Source of the DNA: Owenia fusiformis
Lineage: Eukaryota; Annelida; Polychaeta; Sabellida; Oweniidae
Assembly (NCBI GenBank): GCA_903813345.2
Contig: CAIIXF020000011.1
Location: 28,016,166-28,080,165 of the forward strand
Direction of reading: 5' to 3'
Length of the DNA stretch: 64,000 nucleotides
The notes below the pieces were generated by a model, which saw only the letters and a list, made by a program, of their open reading frames with translations, made no database searches and was not told the DNA's origin. Made by a program: the position numbers and the translations under genes. Of the stretch, positions 24,364-64,000 are shown piece after piece; position 1 is the first letter of the stretch, and each line of letters starts with the position of its first letter.

Positions 24364-27300
24364 TTACATTCCCAGTAACTTCAATGCCAGAGCCTCGTCA
24401 TCTTGTAGCTCAGTGTCCATATTGTCATCTGAGGCACTTTCATCATATGATTCACCACCATCATTGTCACTATCACTCTCACTGTCTTTATGACTTTTCT
24501 TTGTTTTCTGGGACAATTTACGTCTCTTTTGTACTGGTCTGAAAGTTGGATCAATCAATAAACGATTTTTGCAAAATAAATCTACACATACAGGGGAATA
24601 GCCAGGAGTTAAAATTAGGTGAGAAAAAATGAATGGACAAGGGAGTTTGAGGAAAGGAAAAGAGGTATGTTTTTGACTTTAGACATTTTCAGTTTTGGTT
24701 GAGAAAATGCCTGAAAGATATGTTCTGTAAAATGTTGGTGCCTCCTGTATGGCTGCATCCATGAACTAATGTTAAATTGAAGAAATGACACTACACTGCA
24801 GTTGAGATGAAATAATTTGAAATTAAATGCACTAAATAAAGTGTGATCTTATTGGCTGAAATGGTTTGTTGTATTATTTTAGATACAGAAAATCCATCCT
24901 CCTAGGCAGGTGTCCAGAATCCGTACCCCCTTCTTCCCCCCTGCTATAACCAATTTGGAAGCGCCCGATTTAACTGAATCACGTGATCTAATTATGCGCA
25001 ATGACTTATACATGATCGGGGAAATGCTAACTGCTTATCGTAGGGGGTAAAAAGAAAGAATATATTCTGGATTTTGAAGCCCTGTGATCGGAGGATGAGA
25101 AAATCCAACGATAACTTTTTAATTGTAAATAGCAATTTTCATTTTGTCTACATACCCTTCTTCGGGTTCATCTTCTGAAGAGTCAGCCTCACTCTCATCT
25201 TCTCCAGCCTCTTTCTGGCCGTAGTGTTTATCAGGGTCAGGCAGTCCATCAATCAGTGCAGACATTTCTTCATCTAGGCTCTCATTGTCATTATCAGATG
25301 TATTGCCATCTTTTTCTTTCTGGAGACGTCTTCGCTCCTCTTTAGCTTTCATTCTTTTTTCCTGAAAGCATAAATGACTTAGTACTACTATTGTCTCACT
25401 TAGTGCTACCACTGACAAACATTCTCTCTGTTATCGACAGACTTTAATATTATTACAGGCATGCTAGTTCCAAGTTCCTAGTTAAAAGCTGAACTGGAAG
25501 TGACTTAAAAACACCGGGTGAAGTTCCCTGGAAAATTCACGAGAATCCTTTCTAAAAGTGTAAATTGGCGTTTTTTTCTATTTCATGAAATTCGCCAAAT
25601 TAAAGTGGCGCCAAATTAACCCAATTTACAAGTTATCTTTTTACTTGATCTATAAACCCCATACAAGTAATAATGCTATATTATAGCAGAAATGTGCTTT
25701 GCTAGCAACCATTGAGAAACATAAAGGAGTAGTTGGATAACCATATCTTCCATTGACTGAATAATCAAAAGGGAAATACCTTGTGTTTTTTCTTTATTTT
25801 CTGTCTGTAATGTTCTTTGTCCTGCACATCCTGGTCTTTCATCCATTGCTTAGCAACCTCAAGGTCAATGCCACCTTCTTCAGAGCCATCTAGTGGAGCA
25901 TTTACTGCCTTGCCATAATCAGCTACAGCCTTTAATAAAAATTGAAATAGAGTTTGGACCTTTAAATATCAACACTCTTCCAACAAAAAGAACAATCTAG
26001 GCTGACACTATCTACTTTGGGCAGCAACATCAGTAAACATGTTCTTCACAGAGCATCAAGAGAACTTTTGAAAATATCTTAGGTTGCAAAACAGGATTTC
26101 CAATCATATTCAACATTTTAACTATTGCATTATCATAAGAGATGATTGAAATTTGCAAAAGCAAAATTCACAATATTTTGAAGAAACAGGTTTCCTTGTA
26201 AATTGTTTTTCTTACCTTTCCTTCTTCATCAAATGTGATTTTAGTATTAAGCTTGATTTTCTTCTTAAGAGCCTTCTTGGCAATAGCAATCTTGGACAGA
26301 GGTTTCTTCTTGTCCTTTTTTGAGGAGGCCTAAATTGAAAAATGATATTAATAATTGATAAGAAGTACAGATATTTAATATGTCAAGAAACAGACAAAAC
26401 CATCATTAGCCTATTTTGTATAGATTGAGACTCTCACCTTTTCAGGTTCGAGGACATCTTCCTCTTCATCTGTAGCAACGTCACTGTCATCTGCACCAGG
26501 TATATGTCTCTGTTTCACAGTCAGGAAATCATCTTCCTCATCAGAAACATCAAATGCAGCACCTTTTGAGTGTTCCTTATTTGTCATTTTGTCTTGTGAT
26601 TTTTGTTGTTTATTTTTAGAATCTGTTTTATTTTCCTCTATAGTTTTAGATTTTTTAACTGCTTTTACTTTTGTGTCTTTATCTGTTGCTTTTTTGGTTT
26701 TATCCTTTTTATGTTTGGATTTTGTCATAGTTTCAACATTGTCAGTTTCACTTTCGCTATCATGACTAATCCCAAGAAGCTGTTCAGCTTTAAGTCTGTT
26801 CCCTGCATCATCATCTGATTCTTCCTCAGATGTTCCATCATCAATGTCAGATGCATCACTTTCTTCACCACTCTCATCATCAGATTCATTATCTGATTCT
26901 TCAGAGTCAGCGTTAACATTGTCAGTTGAATCTAAAGGTGAAACTTTGTCATCATTGGTGGTGGATGAAACTGTTTTATTTTTTAATTTTGACAAGACTG
27001 GCTGTGTATTGTTATTCTGTTTTGCCTCCAGTCTTTGTTTGTCTTTTGCCACAAATCTAATCTTAGGAGCTATGGCTAAACCAAGGGACCTGAAACACAG
27101 TTACAGTGAAACATTGTTAAGAGAAAGGTAATTATGATCTTAGTGAACGAATGAAAACAAAATTGTGTTTAAATAGGTTTAAACACATTTTTAAAGTTTC
27201 ATTCATCAGGCTAATAAGTTTAAGCTATGATATCATTACTTCCTGGCGAATAACACCAAGGAATGTTACTAATACATGTAGTGAAGAATTCCCTCAAAAA

Positions 27301-30300
27301 ATTGTTTTCACCTTGTTCTCCTGGAAATGAAATCATTCACCTGGCTGTCTCTATATTTTCTTCTCTGATATTTTTATATTTTTGAAAAATTATCAAATGT
27401 TAGTTTTAATGTTTCATAATTATCAATAAAAGTTTCCAAAAAATTACATATATCATGTAGTTCAATAGATCATTCAGTGATATTTGATAATCCTTTTATA
27501 GTTAATTGTGACACAACTATCTTACAATATCATGTATGGTAAAACACTTATTTCTTGGTAGGGAAATGAATATGTGTTTTATATTCTGGTCAATATGACA
27601 TTTGCCTCAGTCCCTTAGGAAATATCATATTGGCAATAAACATTCAGTACCTCCTAGTAAATAACCTCTATATGTGCAAACTTCAAAAACATATCAAAAC
27701 TATTTTCATTGAAATTAAAATCATCTAGATTTTTTCAGTCTCAAATGTACAGTACAGTACAGTAAAGTACAGTACAGTACAGTACAGTACAGTACAGTAT
27801 AGCACAGTACAGTACAATAACTTACTTTGAGTAAATAACCTCTATATGTGAAAACTTCAAAAACATATCAAAACTATTTTCATTGAAATTAAAAACATCT
27901 AGATTTTTTCAGTCTCAAATGTACAGTACAGTAAAGTACAGTACAGTACAGTACAGTATAGCACAGTACAGTACAATAACTTACTTTGAGTAAATAACCT
28001 CTATATGTGAAAACTTCAAAAACATATCAAAACTATTTTCATTGAAATTAAAAACATCTAGATTTTTTCAGTCTCAAATGTACAGTACAGTAAAGTACAG
28101 TACAGTACAGTATAGCACGGTACAGTACAGTATAATAACTTACTTTGAGTAAATAACCTCTATATGTGAAAACTTCAAAAACATACCAAAACTATGTTCA
28201 TTGAAATTAAAAACATCTAGATTTTTTCAGTCTCAAATGCACAGTACAGTACAGTATAGCACGGTACAGTACAGTATAATAACTTACTTTGAGAATGCCT
28301 CAGTGTCCACTTTATGAACATCAAACACTTCCTTATTCTTCATGAGAAAGATGGACCTAAGGTAGGACACGAAAGCTCTCTGAGCCATCTCTTTATGTTC
28401 AACCTCTGCTGCACACATTGACTGAATCTTGGGCTGGATGCTCCATTGTTTACTGGGGTTAACGCTGAAATCAAGGAGTATTACGATAAACAAGATCTAG
28501 TGCTGGCCATGACATTTAAGTCAAATCTGTGTTGTGGAACACCTTAAGAACCTTTAAAAAGTGTTTTACTTTGAAGGTGTACTGTTTACAGGTTCATATT
28601 ACATTAAGTTATTGGGTAACTGAACTATGAAAAGTGTTCAACTAATGGAGGTGTTCCACTTACAGAAGTGTTCAATTTTACAGGTTTTACTGTAATACCT
28701 AAGCTAACACTACCAGATTACTCATTTTACCTGGCATGCCTAAAAATGAGATTGATTTTCCTCATGAGCCTTAGGGGAGGCATCAAAAGTTCGATGTCGG
28801 ATCGGAAACTAAATAAATCTAGTTTTGACTCTTACCCCCCTCCCCTCTAAAACTAAATACCATGAAAGTTGATCAATGACTTCCGGTTTGAGAAATTGAA
28901 AAATTATTGCTAAAACACGATCTAGTTCTTGTTAATTCCTATCGTAATTTGCGGCTTTTAGCAACTATTGATAGAACAGAATCCATTGGAATGATCTTGA
29001 CAAAGAAAGCCTCAGGTAAAATTTTTATTTTTAAACCATTCCAAGTCAAAATTGCCAAAAATTTGAAATGTTGAAATTTGTCGGATAGCAAACTGAAATG
29101 GGTATGAACTGCCTCCCCCTCTAACTAGATTTATTTAGTTTTCTATCCGAAATCGAACTTTGGATGCCTCCCCTTATATCCCTGCATTACCCCCCCAGGG
29201 GATGGGATACCAGGGGATGAAGGGGGAGGGAAGTACCATTCACTTAATAAATAATCAGGTCCAATACTTACTCTATTTTCTGAATAGGTATTTTTCGGTC
29301 TTTTAGTTGAGCCACCATTCCCTCCTCTTCTGATGGCAACAGAATTAACAGTGATTCACCTCCTTTCTCATACCTGGAGAACAAGATAGACACGAATAAA
29401 TAGGAATATAACGAAGGTCATGTTTTCAAATGTGAACTTAAATTGAAGAGAAGAATGGAACAATGGAAAAACAAGGCATTAACAAGCAAAATGTCACCAC
29501 CTCCTATTTGTTACAGAAGCCAAATGCCAGATGCCAACTGTCATCACAAAAAAGTTAAAGACGATAAAAATATGTACCACTTTTGGTGTCGACATAATAA
29601 GGTAAGCAGACATAGAGGTTAATACTCTAATATAACATGTATTATATATATTTCCTGCCACAACATCAAAAGATCTATGATAGTGCCTGCTTTTAATTGT
29701 AATTGTAATTGTAATTTACCTGGCTGTTCTCCCAGCTCTATGTATGTATGTGCTGGCATCCTCAGGGCAATCTAGCTGGATGACCCAATGAACAGCAGGG
29801 AAATCTGTAATCAAGAATAGAAGCAGATGGATACACCTTTATGTTCAGACCTTCATTCCTTAAAGCAATGTTTTTGTACTTTTTCATCTGGGGGATTTAG
29901 ATGAGCAACACAACCCCCCCCCCCCCCCCCCCCCCCCAGCATGAACAAGAACTGATTCATGTGGCACTTGTCCGCACAAGATGGCAACAATATAGCACTT
30001 TTTGAAAGTGCAATAAAAAAGTGACCTTGGTTATAATAGATTCCAATGAGGGCAGAGCTGCTGGAGGGAAGGTACATTGCATATCTTCCATGGCCTTTTT
30101 ACATAACATTTGCATATCTTACACGACCTTTAACATAGCATTTGCATGCATTTAACAGAAAATCATGTTCTTTTGAATCTTGCAATATACCTGGTTTACT
30201 TTGTAAAACCATTTGCTTGTAAGTTTAACTGCACATGACATTATGCAAATTTAGCACTTGTCAAGCAAACCTACCCAAGCCCCTAGCTGCAATGTCAGTG

Positions 30301-33300
30301 GCAAAGAGTAAGGCACTTTGCTTTCTACAGAACTCATCATAAGCATCCACTCTCTTCAGCTGCTTCATTCCTCCATGCAGACACCCCACTGAGATCCCTG
30401 GTCTCAGCTTCTTGAAACACTCTGCCATATAACGCACCTATATGTTAAATTATATCATATTTGTAGAATGTTGATAGTGAATCACTAGTTGATTTTTGTC
30501 TTGACCTAAATTCAATTTTATTTAATTTTCTGTATGCTAAACATTTTTCAGGTTGGTGAACGTCAACCATATGCAACCCTGCATAGATAAGTTGATTGGC
30601 TAGGTTATATCTTGGATTGATCCTATAAAGACATTTACCAGACTCGATGTACAATGGATGTCGTCAACATTATTCTTTTGAGAATCAGCCAGCTAATTAA
30701 TCAAATGATATATATATATATAGTTTTTGATTAGTTGTAACCTAGCAACCCACCTGTTTGCAGCTGGCCAAGAACACCAGGATCTTTTTCTTTAAATGAT
30801 GCTTCACAAAAGACCAGAGAAGATCAATCTTTTTGTCCACTTCAGTGACTACATAGCTTTGTTCCAGGTCTTTAGGGGTGCTATGTTCTGAGTGCTCGTG
30901 TACTGACACATACATAGGGTCCTTCAGACTTAACCTGCAAGGTAAGAACTTTAAGTAACATGCTTTAAGACATGCATAATAAAACAGGTTTGCAAAAATA
31001 TTGGCAAATCAAAATTCCAAAAGTCTCCCTTGCTTTGTTTTCAAATGGTAGGGCACCTTACCCCAAACCGCCATTTGGGTAAACAAATCATGTTTTCACA
31101 TGGTACTTCAGACTTGACCTGGCATTTAAGAATTCAAAGAAACTTGTTAGAAATATGACCAACTATGACCAACTCATTGTGTATTTTATTGAAGCATTAA
31201 GTCATTTAGCTCTAATGAACAACTGACAATAAAAAAATCAAACATAACAAACAAACCTGGCCAGGTCTTTCACAGATTTAGTCTGTGTTGCAGAAAACAA
31301 CAAAGTTTGACGCTTAGTGGGCAGATTTTCTATGACAGCATTCATAGTCTGAGCAAACCCCATATCTAGAATCCTGTCGGCCTCATCAAGCACTGGAAAC
31401 ACAGACGTCAATGGTGTTAAATAAGTTCTTTACAAGTCCTTTAAAATTCACATCTTTTAAATTAAATAATAATCTAATAATTTTAAGAGCTGTTGTATAC
31501 ATTTAAGTCTTTTAAAAATAACATCTTTTTTTAAGAACTAATAATTTGAAGAGTTTTGTACATTGAAATCCTTTAAAATTCACCTCTTCTTTTCGTAATT
31601 TGCATTTTGAAAGATGATTCTGAACATGCATTCCTAAAAACTTACCTAGAATTTGCAGGTTATGTGCAGTGAAGTATGCTGTCTCGTCCATATGTTGTAG
31701 CAGTCGACCAGGAGTACAAATCACAATGTTTGTGCGATTTATCCTCTCCGACTCCTCCTTTATGAACTAGAAGAGAAGGGTTGGCAATTAAGATGGGCCA
31801 AGATGAATGTGGAAGGTGAACTATCAAGTTTGAATCATCGCTTGAATATTCATTTCATATGGAAACAAGTCTGAGTTTGAAGGGAAAAGTTCAAAATCAA
31901 GGCAGCCAGAGCATAATATTGAAAATGACTTGTAATTTGATGTTTTTTTACATAAACTTGCCATCATCAAGTCAGCTTACTGTCTTATTCTGGCCACCTT
32001 CAACATCAGGCATCTCAGTGATTGTGAGTGAGAAATTGGAATAAAATAAAACCATTGAAACACTGGAAGCACATTTCTTATAACAATGAGCCGATTCTTA
32101 AAATACCTTTCCTCCAATGACTAGACCCGCTGAAAAGTCATGTTTTTTGCCAACTTTTCTCAGAACTTCAAATGTTTGGTACGCCAGCTCCCTGGTTGGG
32201 GAAATAATTAATGCTCCCAAGCCATCGTTTGAGCTCCATTTCTGTCGCCATAGACACTCAAGGACCTGTCAATGATGTAACGGAATATCAACATTTGGTG
32301 ATTTCTAGCTCACATATTAATGGTACTTGTACTACACTTAATCATTTGAACAGTAGCATGGAAATAATTGCTCAATCGTTGTAGGATAATTGTACAGACA
32401 AGAGGGGAAGGTGTACAAAGCATACAAGAAATTCAATAACTATTTAGCTCCTGCAGGTTAACTATTTATTTAACAGAATTTTAGCTGGTAAAATGACAAA
32501 GCAACCTGACTTTTCTCAAGTGTTATGAATGCTAAAATGAAAACATTGGAAAAATTTATATGCAAAATGTCACCACCTGCCATTTGTTACGCAAAACACC
32601 AAACGGCACCCCCCCCCAAAAAAAAATTGGGGTGGTGACATTATAAAACCCTATCAAAGGTTCAATGTTTGATCTGGATGACCCCAACAAACTGCTAATC
32701 CAACAATTATTTTGTAATGGTCTGAACCCAAAAATGTTGCCTTACTGGAATGACGAAGGCAAGAGTCTTGCCCGAGCCTGTCTTAGCAGCGCCTAGGATG
32801 TCATGGCCTTTTATGCCGAGCCCTATTGTCTCTCGCTGAATCTCAGTTGGGATTACAAACTTGGAAAGTTCTAGACCTGAAATGGCATTTAGTGTGATTT
32901 GTTAAGCAGTAATCTTAATCTTAACCACCAACCTCAAAAGAATCTGAGAGTTTCATGGTAGATTTGTTATCAATAATGTCCTCAAAATAGTTGTTTTCAA
33001 AAAAGTAAGAACTCAGTAAAAAACAAATGATTCTTTCACATTAGCTTTCTTGAATTCAAAAAATTATTTCTTCTCTAGAAGGGTTTCAGGTAAATATAGA
33101 AAATCAACATTTTGAAATTTAATTCTAGAGGGAATAGAAGGGGAAAACCCCTTATTAACAATTCAATTCCTTTTACTGTTGATATTTGGATAACACCCCT
33201 TAAGATGGGGGTCATGTGACTGTGACTTCTCCTTAAGATGAGGGTCAACTGACTACAATAACAAATCTATAAATAGTGTTTAAGAAAGCCTCAATGAAAC

Positions 33301-35570
33301 ATCAACACCAATGAAGACCTATAGCTAGATATTTCACATATTACCAGGCTTAATAGCCGAATGTATTGCCTACCTTGTTGAGTCTTGCTGGAGAGAGGGA
33401 AATCTGCAAACTTCTCGCATGAGCCTCTTTTCAACTGAAACACATACAATGCAATCATTAATGTTTAAGTTTAAAAGTTTGAGGTTGAGAGAAACCCAAA
33501 GTGAAAAGACATAAATATACTAGAAAAAACATGTCCTTCATGTTATGTCTATCTTGAGAACTTTACCTTCATCTTAAACAGGAAAAGAAATTTTTTTTTG
33601 CATTTTTAGACATTTTTTGAGACAAAGATAACAGAGTTCTGGTTTGACCTCCAGTTAATTTAACTATTTCCAATTACCGTATTCTCTGTAATTACCGCCC
33701 ACCCTCTAATAAGCGCCCACCCCGCTTCACAAAGTTCAAGAAACATTGAGGAATCAACAAGAATTGAAGAATCTATCAGAAAAAAATCATATATCCGAAA
33801 ATCCATGAGCGGGCAATAATAGAGTACTTACCCTAAACTGCTGTAAACACGAAGCGTTTTATAATTCTATGCATCCTCTCGATAAATATCTATCGATGGG
33901 TGTTTCCCACACCATAATATGCTAATTTTGTCTCAGAATAGTCTATAATGAATGAAGGAATTGTTCTTTATCGGCATTCAGTAATATCTGAAAGCTACTG
34001 CGCAGATATTCTGCGCATGTCAAGGTTGTGAACTTTCTGGTTTCTTTTTGACGTTTCTCGACTTTTACACAACTTTAACATGAAAAATGATGATCTCTCA
34101 TCAAAATTTAAAATAAGGTTTAACTTTAGATCGATATCCAACAGTCTCTAGTGGAAATATTAAAGGTAATCGGCGATAATGACAAAGTGGGCGTGCCGGA
34201 AATAAATTGGTCTTCAATCACTGTCAATATTGTCTAAGCGATCTTTCCCGTATTCTCTCCAATAACAATACTTATTATTATTATAAAAATAAGTTGAAAA
34301 TAAGGCATTCTTGGCAAGAAAAATTGCCATACATGAAATTTCTCGGGATTTCTGATTTCTTTCATACATGGGCGCTTATTAGAATGGTCTGAATGATGTA
34401 TTTTCAATTTTCTAACCGCCCTGGGCGCTAATTACAGAGAATACGGTATCATTTACAAGACCGGGATCACAATGTGCATGGTCAGAATGACCCTAAACAT
34501 GATGAAATAACCTTTTTAGCCCTTTGTAATGTGAGTGAAAAAAAGCTAAAAGTAGGAGCTAGGCAAGGTCACTGAACAGAATCTTTTGAATTTTTCATCC
34601 TGATTTTTATTCAAAAAATGTCTAAAAATGCCCAAAAAATTGTCACTTCCTGTTTTGTCATTTCCTGTTAAGTTCCATAGCACCTTAATGAGACATTGTT
34701 ATTTAGCGTTTACACCAAACATGAAATGAAAAAGCATTTGATTTTTTTGATCTGGAGTGCCTTGTTTTGCGATTTGACCAATCAGATTGCGCGACAAATA
34801 CGATACGCATTCTAATAGTAGGTCTTCCTATTTTCAAATTAAGTGCGTGATATATACACATATTTTGTACCAAATGTGTGACATAAACGGCAATCGTGTG
34901 CAAAGACCGAACGCAATGTGTTCGCTTTTTTTCGCTGTTCGGTATTTTACCGTGTAAACATTTCACAAAAAACAATTTTTAAAAATATCAACAAAATGCG
35001 TGATTTGCGTGATATTTGATCATACACGCTAAATTGATGCGTGATTTCTATTTTTCCAGCAAATGCGTGACAATCACGCCTAATGCGTGAGGGTTGACAG
35101 GGCAGCATCATAACAGACTGACTTCTTATTGGATACATACTACTGTAGGTCTTCCCCACAGACTTCCCAGGTCTGTGTAAGGTGGCCTATAAGGTATGTC
35201 TAAATGACTTATAACTCAAAGATGACTGATAGCTAAGGTGGTTTGATCATTGAACTAAAACGATTATCCTGATCTGATTAATTATGACGATCTATATCTG
35301 TTCATGGGCATTCAACTAGTTGAATGCCCATGATCTGTTGTAGTTTGGAATGTTTTGAAAAAACATTTGCTCTATTATCGCCCACCACGTGAAAATTCAG
35401 CAACTTACACTCTTGTATTTAGTCGAAATGTCTTTTATTTCTTTATCTTCTTCCTTCCATCGCTTTTGGACATTACCGAACTTTCGTTTTGTGGCTGATT
35501 TCTGTTCTTTTTTGTTGTATTTTGGGCGATTTGGAACATTTCCCTCAGCCTTCCCACTTTTTGGCTTCAT
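24364..35570 (-). CDS. DDX10: DDX10 (Dbp4/Hca4) DEAD-box RNA helicase, complete
   Basis: Sixteen coding exons: 35570-35409, 33434-33374, 32876-32746, 32265-32107, 31766-31646, 31392-31257, 30934-30754, 30437-30275, 29804-29720, 29373-29272, 28464-28288, 27089-26438, 26329-26216, 25929-25780, 25361-25156 and 24538-24364 (TAA). Every junction closes in frame, giving 924 residues against roughly 875 in human. Motifs: Q motif FADFPL...TEIQ (63-88), [10 protein letters not shown] (104-112), Ia PTRELA (141-146), Ib TPGR (189-192), II DEAD (214-217), III SAT (245-247), [11 protein letters not shown] (363-372) and [10 protein letters not shown] (393-400). The Lys/Asp/Glu-rich C-terminus ([17 protein letters not shown]) is usual for the family. 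Dbp4/DDX10 is a nucleolar helicase for 18S rRNA maturation and U14 snoRNA release. The start fits the basic N-terminus (MKPKSGK...). Introns hold several MITEs and a donor-copying tandem array. Head-to-head with RSK and tail-to-tail with ZIP. Confidence 0.97.
27655..28287. repeat. Tandem array (144-159-bp units) with CAGTA microsatellite and copied splice donors
   Basis: About four units in DDX10 intron 11. Each has AAATAACCTCTATATGTG, a run to TTTTTTCAGTCTCAAATG, a (CAGTA)n tract, then AATAACTTACTTTGAG. The last block on the minus strand is CTCAAA/GTAAGTTATT, identical to the real exon 11 end and donor at 28288/28287. Copies lie at about 27821, 27980 and 28139. Unit length varies with the number of CAGTA repeats. 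Confidence 0.9.
28773..29174. mobile_element. ~400-bp MITE with ~60-bp TIRs (AGGGGAGGCATC)
   Basis: AGGGGAGGCATC then AAAGTTCGAT...ACTAAATAAATCTAGTT at the left matches the complement of the right end, with a few differences over about 60 bp. It lies in DDX10 intron 10. No coding capacity. Confidence 0.75.
29486..29595 (-). mobile_element. Short TGTCACCACC-end MITE, copy 3
   Basis: Begins GCAAAATGTCACCACC and TATTTGTTACAGA, and ends CACTTTTGGTGTCGACAT. Same family as 22101-22225, here in DDX10 intron 9. Confidence 0.75.
29914..29937 (+). repeat. 24-bp poly(C) tract
   Basis: An uninterrupted C run in DDX10 intron 8, G-rich on the transcribed strand. A shorter 14-C run occurs at 21190-21203 in a ZIP intron. 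Confidence 0.9.
32561..32642 (-). mobile_element. Short TGTCACCACC-end MITE, copy 4 (internally deleted)
   Basis: TGCAAAATGTCACCACCTGC, CATTTGTTAC, then a C/A homopolymer stretch, then GGTGGTGACAT. Both ends are kept but the interior is shortened to about 80 bp in total. DDX10 intron 3. Confidence 0.75.
33677..34446. mobile_element. 770-bp TA-flanked TIR element in DDX10 intron 1
   Basis: CCGTATTCTCTGTAATTA at the left and its exact complement at the right (ending 34446) form the TIR, and TA flanks both ends as the candidate target duplication. TIRs plus TA suggest a mariner/Tc1-like or related non-autonomous element. The longest frame inside (61 codons) is not a transposase. A second, decayed copy lies inverted at about 36870-37265. 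Confidence 0.85.
34838..35095. repeat. Cluster of TGCGTGA motifs
   Basis: TGCGTGA or its complement recurs at least five times between 34997 and 35095, with another near 34842 and related TCGTGTG nearby. It lies in DDX10 intron 1, about 500 bp upstream of the shared promoter on the plus strand. TNGCGTG is the core bound by AhR/ARNT-type bHLH-PAS factors; whether that matters here is unknown. Confidence 0.5.
35370..35391. promoter_or_regulatory. CACGTG E-box beside a transposon-derived 16-mer in DDX10 intron 1
   Basis: CACGTG (35386-35391) lies 17 bp inside intron 1 of DDX10. It directly adjoins CTCTATTATCGCCCAC, identical to 37141-37156 in the decayed TIR element. Canonical E-boxes are common in ribosome-biogenesis promoters (Myc/Max targets); function here is inferred. 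Confidence 0.4.
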
Positions 35571-35736
35571 CTTTGAAGAACCTATTTTCCAATAGGTGGC
35601 AGGTCATGGCCTCGTTTTGGAGATGAAATCGCCATATTGGATTTAGTTTTTGAAAGTTGAAATTTCATTCTTTTTCTCGTGTTTTGTGGAGATTGCTTTT
35701 AAGTAAGCTTTCAAAATTCCTCTCCTTACTCCGACC
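35571..35736. promoter_or_regulatory. Bidirectional promoter, DDX10 / RPS6KA
   Basis: Only 166 bp separate the two divergent start codons, so the start sites and core promoter must lie here or overlap the first exons. Visible motifs: TTCCAATAGG (CCAAT box, 35588-35597) and GCCATATTGG (35631-35640), which on the minus strand reads CCAATATGGC and fits both a CCAAT box and a YY1-like ATGGC element. No TATA box in either direction. Confidence 0.7.

Positions 35737-64000
<28,264 letters not shown>

Noticed and set aside
26603-27131. Plus-strand frames of 71 and 95 codons
   Set aside because: Antisense shadows of the acidic, Ser-rich exon 12 of DDX10.
35631-35640. SRF CArG box in the shared promoter
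   Set aside because: CCATATTGG has only five A/T bases between CC and GG; a CArG box needs six.

Overview
The window is metazoan genomic DNA: AT-rich, intron-rich genes with GT..AG splice sites, long introns full of short DNA transposons, minisatellites and tRNA-derived repeats, and canonical AATAAA signals. An invertebrate is likely. A SUEL lectin domain joined to a CUB domain, and interspersed elements that pair a CCGT microsatellite with a tandem core like the 'pearl' elements of bivalves, would suit a mollusc or another lophotrochozoan. The phylum cannot be fixed from this sequence alone.

Layout. (1) 1-352, minus: the N-terminus of an unrecognised secreted or membrane protein that runs off the left edge. 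(2) 353-4700: intergenic, with two TIR elements (1231-3243 and 3537-4254). (3) 4729-11942, plus: a receptor-like type I membrane protein with a SUEL lectin domain, a CUB domain, a Thr-rich stalk, about 80 pentapeptide repeats of the form G-x-G-N-T, one TM helix and a 225-residue phospho-motif-rich tail. Its signal-peptide exon was not found. (4) 11943-18198: intergenic, with a decayed mariner/Tc1-type transposase and a tRNA-derived repeat. (5) 18199-23755, plus: a ZIP metal transporter of the SLC39A8/14 type. (6) 24364-35570, minus, tail-to-tail with ZIP: DDX10, the nucleolar DEAD-box helicase, 16 coding exons, all splice phases closing to 924 residues. (7) 35737-61449 and beyond, plus, head-to-head with DDX10 (166 bp between start codons): the first six coding exons of a p90 ribosomal S6 kinase (RPS6KA/RSK). 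The rest of the kinase lies beyond the right edge.

DDX10 (ribosome biogenesis) and RSK (growth-factor/MAPK signalling to translation) share a compact bidirectional promoter; a shared growth link is inference. Most of the unexplained structure is in introns. Tandem arrays have copied splice signals in DDX10 intron 11 and at RSK exon 3, where the last array unit is the start of the coding exon. Three larger elements (37.6, 44.8 and 49.0 kb) share one architecture: a 12-bp inverted repeat at both ends, a terminal hairpin, a (CCGT)n tract and a tandem core. In two of them the end repeats differ by a compensated base pair. A long imperfect palindrome lies at 62.5-63.3 kb in an RSK intron. These are the best candidates for new biology. 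No complete autonomous transposon, CRISPR array, rRNA or intact tRNA gene was seen.
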